NCBI GenBank assembly: GCA_944474755.1
Contig: OX104111.1
Location: forward strand, 102,725,178-102,789,177
Direction of reading: 5' to 3'
From: Limnoperna fortunei
Taxonomy: Eukaryota; Mollusca; Bivalvia; Mytilida; Modiolidae
DNA length: 64,000 nucleotides
Under the pieces are notes generated by a model that worked only from the letters and a program-made list of their open reading frames with translations, had not been told where the DNA came from and did not search any database. Of this stretch, positions 59,901 to 64,000 are shown piece by piece (the stretch's first letter is position 1; each line of letters starts with the position of its first letter). The position numbers were made by a program, and so were the translations under genes.

Positions 59901-62900
59901 AAAATAACTGCCATAAAGGGTCAACCCGTGGTAAGAGTAAAATAACTCATAAAGGGTCAACCCGTGGTAAGAGTAAAATAACTGTCATAAAGGGTCAACC
60001 AGTGTTAAGAGTAAAATAGCTGCCATAAAGGGTCAACCCGTGGTAAGAGTAAAATAACTGCAATAAAGGGTCAACCAGTGGTAAGATTAAAATAACTGGC
60101 GTAAAGGGTCAACCCGTGGTAAGAGTAAAATAACTGCCATAAAGGGTCAACCCGTGGTAAGAGTAAAATAACTGCCATAAAGGGTCAACCCGTGGTAAGA
60201 GTAAAATAACTGTCATAAAGGGTCAACCCGTGGTAAGAGTAAAATAACTGTCATAAAGGGTCAACCAGTGTTAAGAGTAAAATAGCTGCCATAAAGGGTC
60301 AACCCGTGGTAAGACTAAAACAACTGCAATAAAGGGTCAACCAGTGGTAAGAGTAAAATAACTGGCATAAAGGGTCAACCCGTGGTAAGAGTAAAATAAC
60401 TGCCATAAAGGGTCAACCCGTGGTAAGAGTAAAATAACTGCCATAAAGGGTCAACCCGTGGTAAGAGTAAAATAACTGCCATAAAGGGTCAACCAGTGGT
60501 AAGAGTATAATAACTGCCATAAAGCGTCAACTCGTGGTAAGAGTAAAATAACTGCCATAAAGGGTCAACCCGTGGTAAGAGTAAAATAACTGCCATAAAC
60601 GGTCAAGCAGTGGTAAGAGTAAAATAACTGCCATAAAGGGTCAACCCGTGGTAAGAGTAAAATAAATGTCATAAAGGGTCAACCCGTGGTAAGAGTAAAA
60701 TAACTGCCATAAAGTGTCAACCCGTGGTAAGAGTAAAATAACTGGCATAAAGGGTCGACCCGTGGTAAGAGTAAAATAACTGTCATAAAGGGTCAACTCG
60801 TGGTAAGAGTAAAATAACTGGCATAAAGGGTCAACCCGTGGTAAGAGTAAAATAACTGCCATAAAGGGTCAAACAGTGGTAAGAGTAAAATAACTGCCAT
60901 AAAGGGTCAACTCGTGGTAAGAGTAAAATAACTGCCATAAAGGGTCATCCCGTGGTAAGAGTAAAATAACTGGCATAAAGGGTCAACTCGTGGTAAGAGT
61001 AAAATAGCTGCCATAAAGGGTCAACCCGTGGTAAGAGTAAAATAACTGCCATAAAGGGTCAACCAGTGGTAAGAGTAAAATAACTGCCATAAAGGGTTAA
61101 CCCGTGGTAAGAGTAAAATAACTGTCATAAAGGGTCAACCCGTGGTAAGAGTAAAATAACTGCCATAAAGGGTCGACCCGTGGTAAGAGTAAAATAACTG
61201 GCATAAAGGATCGACCCGTGGTAAGAGTAAAATAACTGTCATAAAGGGTCAACCCGTGGTAAGAGTAAAATAACTGCCATAAAGGGTCAACCCGTGGTAA
61301 GAGTAAAATAACTGCCATAAAGGGTCAACCAGTGGTAAGAGTAAAATAACTGTCATAAAGGGTCAACCCGTGGTAAGAGTAAAATAACTGTCATAAAGGT
61401 TCAACCAGTGTTAAGAGTAAAATAACTGCCATAAAGGGTCAACCCGTGGTAAGGGTAAAATAACTGCAATAAAGGGTCAACCAGTGGTAAGAGTAAAATA
61501 ACTGGCATAAAGGGTCAACCCGTGGTAAGAGTAAAATAACTGCCATAAAGGGTCAACCCGTGGTAAGAGTAAAATAACTGCCATAAAGGGTCAACCCGTG
61601 GTAAGAGTAAAATAACTGCCATAAAGGGTCAACCAGTGGTAAGAGTATAATAACTGCCATAAAGCGTCAACTCGTGGTAAGAGTAAAATAACTGCCATAA
61701 AGGGTCAACCAGTGGTAAGAGTAAAATAACTGGCATAAAGGGTCAACCCGTGGTAAGAGTAAAATAACTGCCATAAAGGGTCAACCAGTGGTAAGAGTAA
61801 AATAACTGCTATAACGGGTCAACCAGTGGTAAGAGTAAAATAACTGTCATAAAGGGTCAACCAGTGGTAAGGGTAAAATAACTGCCATAAAGGGTCAACT
61901 CGTGGTAAGAGTAAAATAGCTGCCATAAAGGGTCAACCCGTGGTAAGAGTAAAATAACTGCCATAAACGGTCAAGCAGTGGTAAGAGTAAAATAACTGCC
62001 ATAAAGGGTCAACCCGTGGTAAGAGTAAAATAACTGTCATAAAGGGTCAACCCGTGGTAAGAGTAAAATAACTGCCATAAAGGGTCAACCCGTGGTAAGA
62101 GTAAAATAACTGGCATAAAGGGTCGACCCGTGGTAAGAGTAAAATAACTGTCATAAAGGGTCAACTCGTGGTAAGAGTAAAATAACTGGCATAAAGGGTC
62201 AACCCGTGGTAAGAGTAAAATAACTGCCATAAAGGGTCAACCCGTGGTAAGAGTAAAATAACTGCCATAAAGGGTCAACTCGTGGTAAGAGTAAAATAAC
62301 TGCCATAAAGGGTCATCCCGTGGTAAGAGTAAAATAACTGGCATAAAGGGTCAACTCGTGGTAAGAGTAAAATAGCTGCCATAAAGGGTCGACCCGTGGT
62401 AAGAGTAAAATAACTGGCATAAAGGATCGACCCGTGGTAAGAGTAAAATAACTGTCATAAAGGGTCAACCCGTGGTAAGAGTAAAATAACTGCCATAAAG
62501 GGTCAACCCGTGGTAAGAGTAAAATAACTGCCATAAAGGGTCAACCAGTGGTAAGAGTAAAATAACTGTCATAAAGGGTCAACCCGTGGTAAGAGTAAAA
62601 TAACTGTCATAAAGGTTCAACCAGTGTTAAGAGTAAAATAACTGCCATAAAGGGTCAACCCGTGGTAAGGGTAAAATAACTGCAATAAAGGGTCAACCAG
62701 TGGTAAGAGTAAAATAACTGGCATAAAGGGTCAACCCGTGGTAAGAGTAAAATAACTGCCATAAAGGGTCAACCCGTGGTAAGAGTAAAATAACTGCCAT
62801 AAAGGGTCAACCCGTGGTAAGAGTAAAATAACTGCCATAAAGGGTCAACCAGTGGTAAGAGTATAATAACTGCCATAAAGCGTCAACTCGTGGTAAGAGT

Positions 62901-64000
62901 AAAATAACTGCCATAAAGGGTCAACCAGTGGTAAGAGTAAAATAACTGCCATAAAGGGTCAACTCGTGGTAAGAGTAAAATAGCTGCCATAAAGGGTCAA
63001 CCCGTGGTAAGAGTAAAATAACTGCCATAAACGGTCAAGCAGTGGTAAGAGTAAAATAAATGCCATAAAGGGTCAACCCGTGGTAAGAGTAAAATAACTG
63101 TCATAAAGGGTCAACCCGTGGTAAGAGTAAAATAACTGCCATAAAGGGTCAACCCGTGGTAAGAGTAAAATAACTGGCATAAAGGGTCGACCCGTGGTAA
63201 GAGTAAAATAACTGTCATAAAGGGTCAACTCGTGGTAAGAGTAAAATAACTGGCATAAAGGGTCAACCCGTGGTAAGAGTAAAATAACTGCCATAAAGGG
63301 TCAACCCGTGGTAAGAGTAAAATAACTGCCATAAAGGGTCAACTCGTGGTAAGAGTAAAATAACTGCCATAAAGGGTCATCCCGTGGTAAGAGTAAAATA
63401 ACTGGCATAAAGGGTCAACTCGTGGTAAGAGTAAAATAGCTGCCATAAAGGGTCAACCCGTGGTAAGAGTAAAATAACTGCCATAAAGGGTCAACCAGTG
63501 GTAATAGTAAAATAACTGCCATAAAGGGTCAACCCGTGGTAAGAGTAAAATAACTGTCATAAAGGGTCAACCCGTGGTAAGAGTAAAATAATGGCCATAA
63601 AGGGTCAACCCGTGGTAAGAGTAAAATAACTGCCATAAAGGGTCAACCCGTGGTAAGAGTAAAATAACTGTCATAAAGGGTCAACCCGTGGTAAGAGTAA
63701 AATAACTGCCATAAAGGGTCAACCCGTGGTAAGAGTAAAATAACTGGCATAAAGGGTCGACCCATGGTAAGAGTAAAATAACTGTCATAAAGGGTCAACC
63801 CGTGGTAAGAGTAAAATAACTGCCATAAAGGGTCAACCCGTGGTAAGAGTAAAATAACTGCCATAAAGGGTCAACCCGTGGTAAGAGTAAAATAACTCAT
63901 AAAGGGTCAACCCGTGGTAAGAGTAAAATAACTGTCATAAAGGGTCAACCAGTGTTAAGAGTAAAATAGCTGCCATAAAGGGTCAACCCGTGGTAAGAGT
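56950..64000. repeat. Overlapping block duplications at 2734 and 3950 bp
   Basis: The AACTCATAAAG deletion unit occurs at about 57210, 59945 and 63896. Blocks near 56950-58985 recur at +2734 bp (59690-61715), and blocks from about 58460 to 60050 recur at +3950 bp up to the window end. The difference between the offsets is 1216 bp, exactly 32 units. The duplications therefore overlap and must have occurred in sequence. Confidence 0.82.

Larger units (their letters stand above)
35084..64000. repeat. 38-bp satellite array, about 760 units, open at window end
   Basis: The unit combines ATAAAGGGTCAACCCGTGG and TAAGAGTAAAATAACTGCC (38 bp). Main variants lie in the CAACCC part (CAACTC, CAACCA, CGACCC, CATCCC), at the end (CTGCC, CTGTC, CTGGC, CTGCA), and in TAAAA (TATAA, AAAAA, ACAAC). 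Rare indels (AATAACGCC, AACTCATAAAG) serve as landmarks for larger duplications. The minus strand shows repeated 73-residue frames because 38 is not a multiple of 3, so three units make 38 codons; they are artefacts of periodicity. No other sequence interrupts the array for 28.9 kb. Confidence 0.99.

Noticed and set aside
35084..64000. Dozens of minus-strand 73- to 86-residue frames resembling a repetitive protein
   Set aside because: They are translations of the 38-bp unit read through three frames; their ends follow the position of TGA in GGGTTGACCC and they show no selection or start context.

Overview
The window looks like repeat-rich nuclear DNA from a mollusc, most likely a bivalve. Evidence: LINE, Penelope-like and SINE-like sequences built the way mollusc elements are; a recurring 3' end with an 'atatagctgaaatactgct...ggacgtaaagcaaac' type motif and AATC tail; low GC; no bacterial gene organisation. 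I find no intact host gene, tRNA or rRNA gene, and no CRISPR array. The species call is inference.

Layout. 0.27-0.38 kb: 54-bp direct duplication. 0.49-1.92 kb: 5'-truncated LINE (LINE-A) carrying a 123-bp insertion; its 3' end plus flank recurs at 13.5-14.0 kb. 3.13-3.39 kb: short element with hAT-like ends. 5.0-6.03 kb: decayed Penelope-type reverse transcriptase, followed by a 17-bp minisatellite (6.16-6.83 kb). 8.0-9.74 kb: 44-bp array. 10.3-13.0 kb: copies of a dispersed SINE-like family (called R here). 14.26-17.26 kb: 59-bp array. About 18.06-18.22 kb: PIF/Harbinger-like transposase scrap. 18.74-~24.35 kb (minus): nearly full-length but broken LINE (LINE-B) with ORF1, APE endonuclease, reverse transcriptase and C-terminal zinc knuckle, split by a 696-bp tRNA-headed SINE with a 12-bp target-site duplication. 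26.65-27.62 kb: decayed inverted repeats with a hammerhead-like core and two tRNA-like blocks. 27.76-30.60 kb: Penelope-like element (RT plus GIY-YIG endonuclease) between 246-bp inverted repeats, set in TA microsatellites. 30.8-34.7 kb: more family R copies and unassigned DNA. 35.08-64.0 kb, running off the window: one 38-bp satellite of about 760 units with kilobase-scale segmental duplications.

The genes do not form a host pathway; the coding capacity is that of selfish elements, and most frames are broken. The most interesting signals are compact 41-nt hammerhead-ribozyme-like motifs in the Penelope-type terminal repeats. The single base difference between the two 246-bp arms falls on the conserved G of the GAAA core. 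The second highlight is the layered duplication history of the 38-bp satellite.
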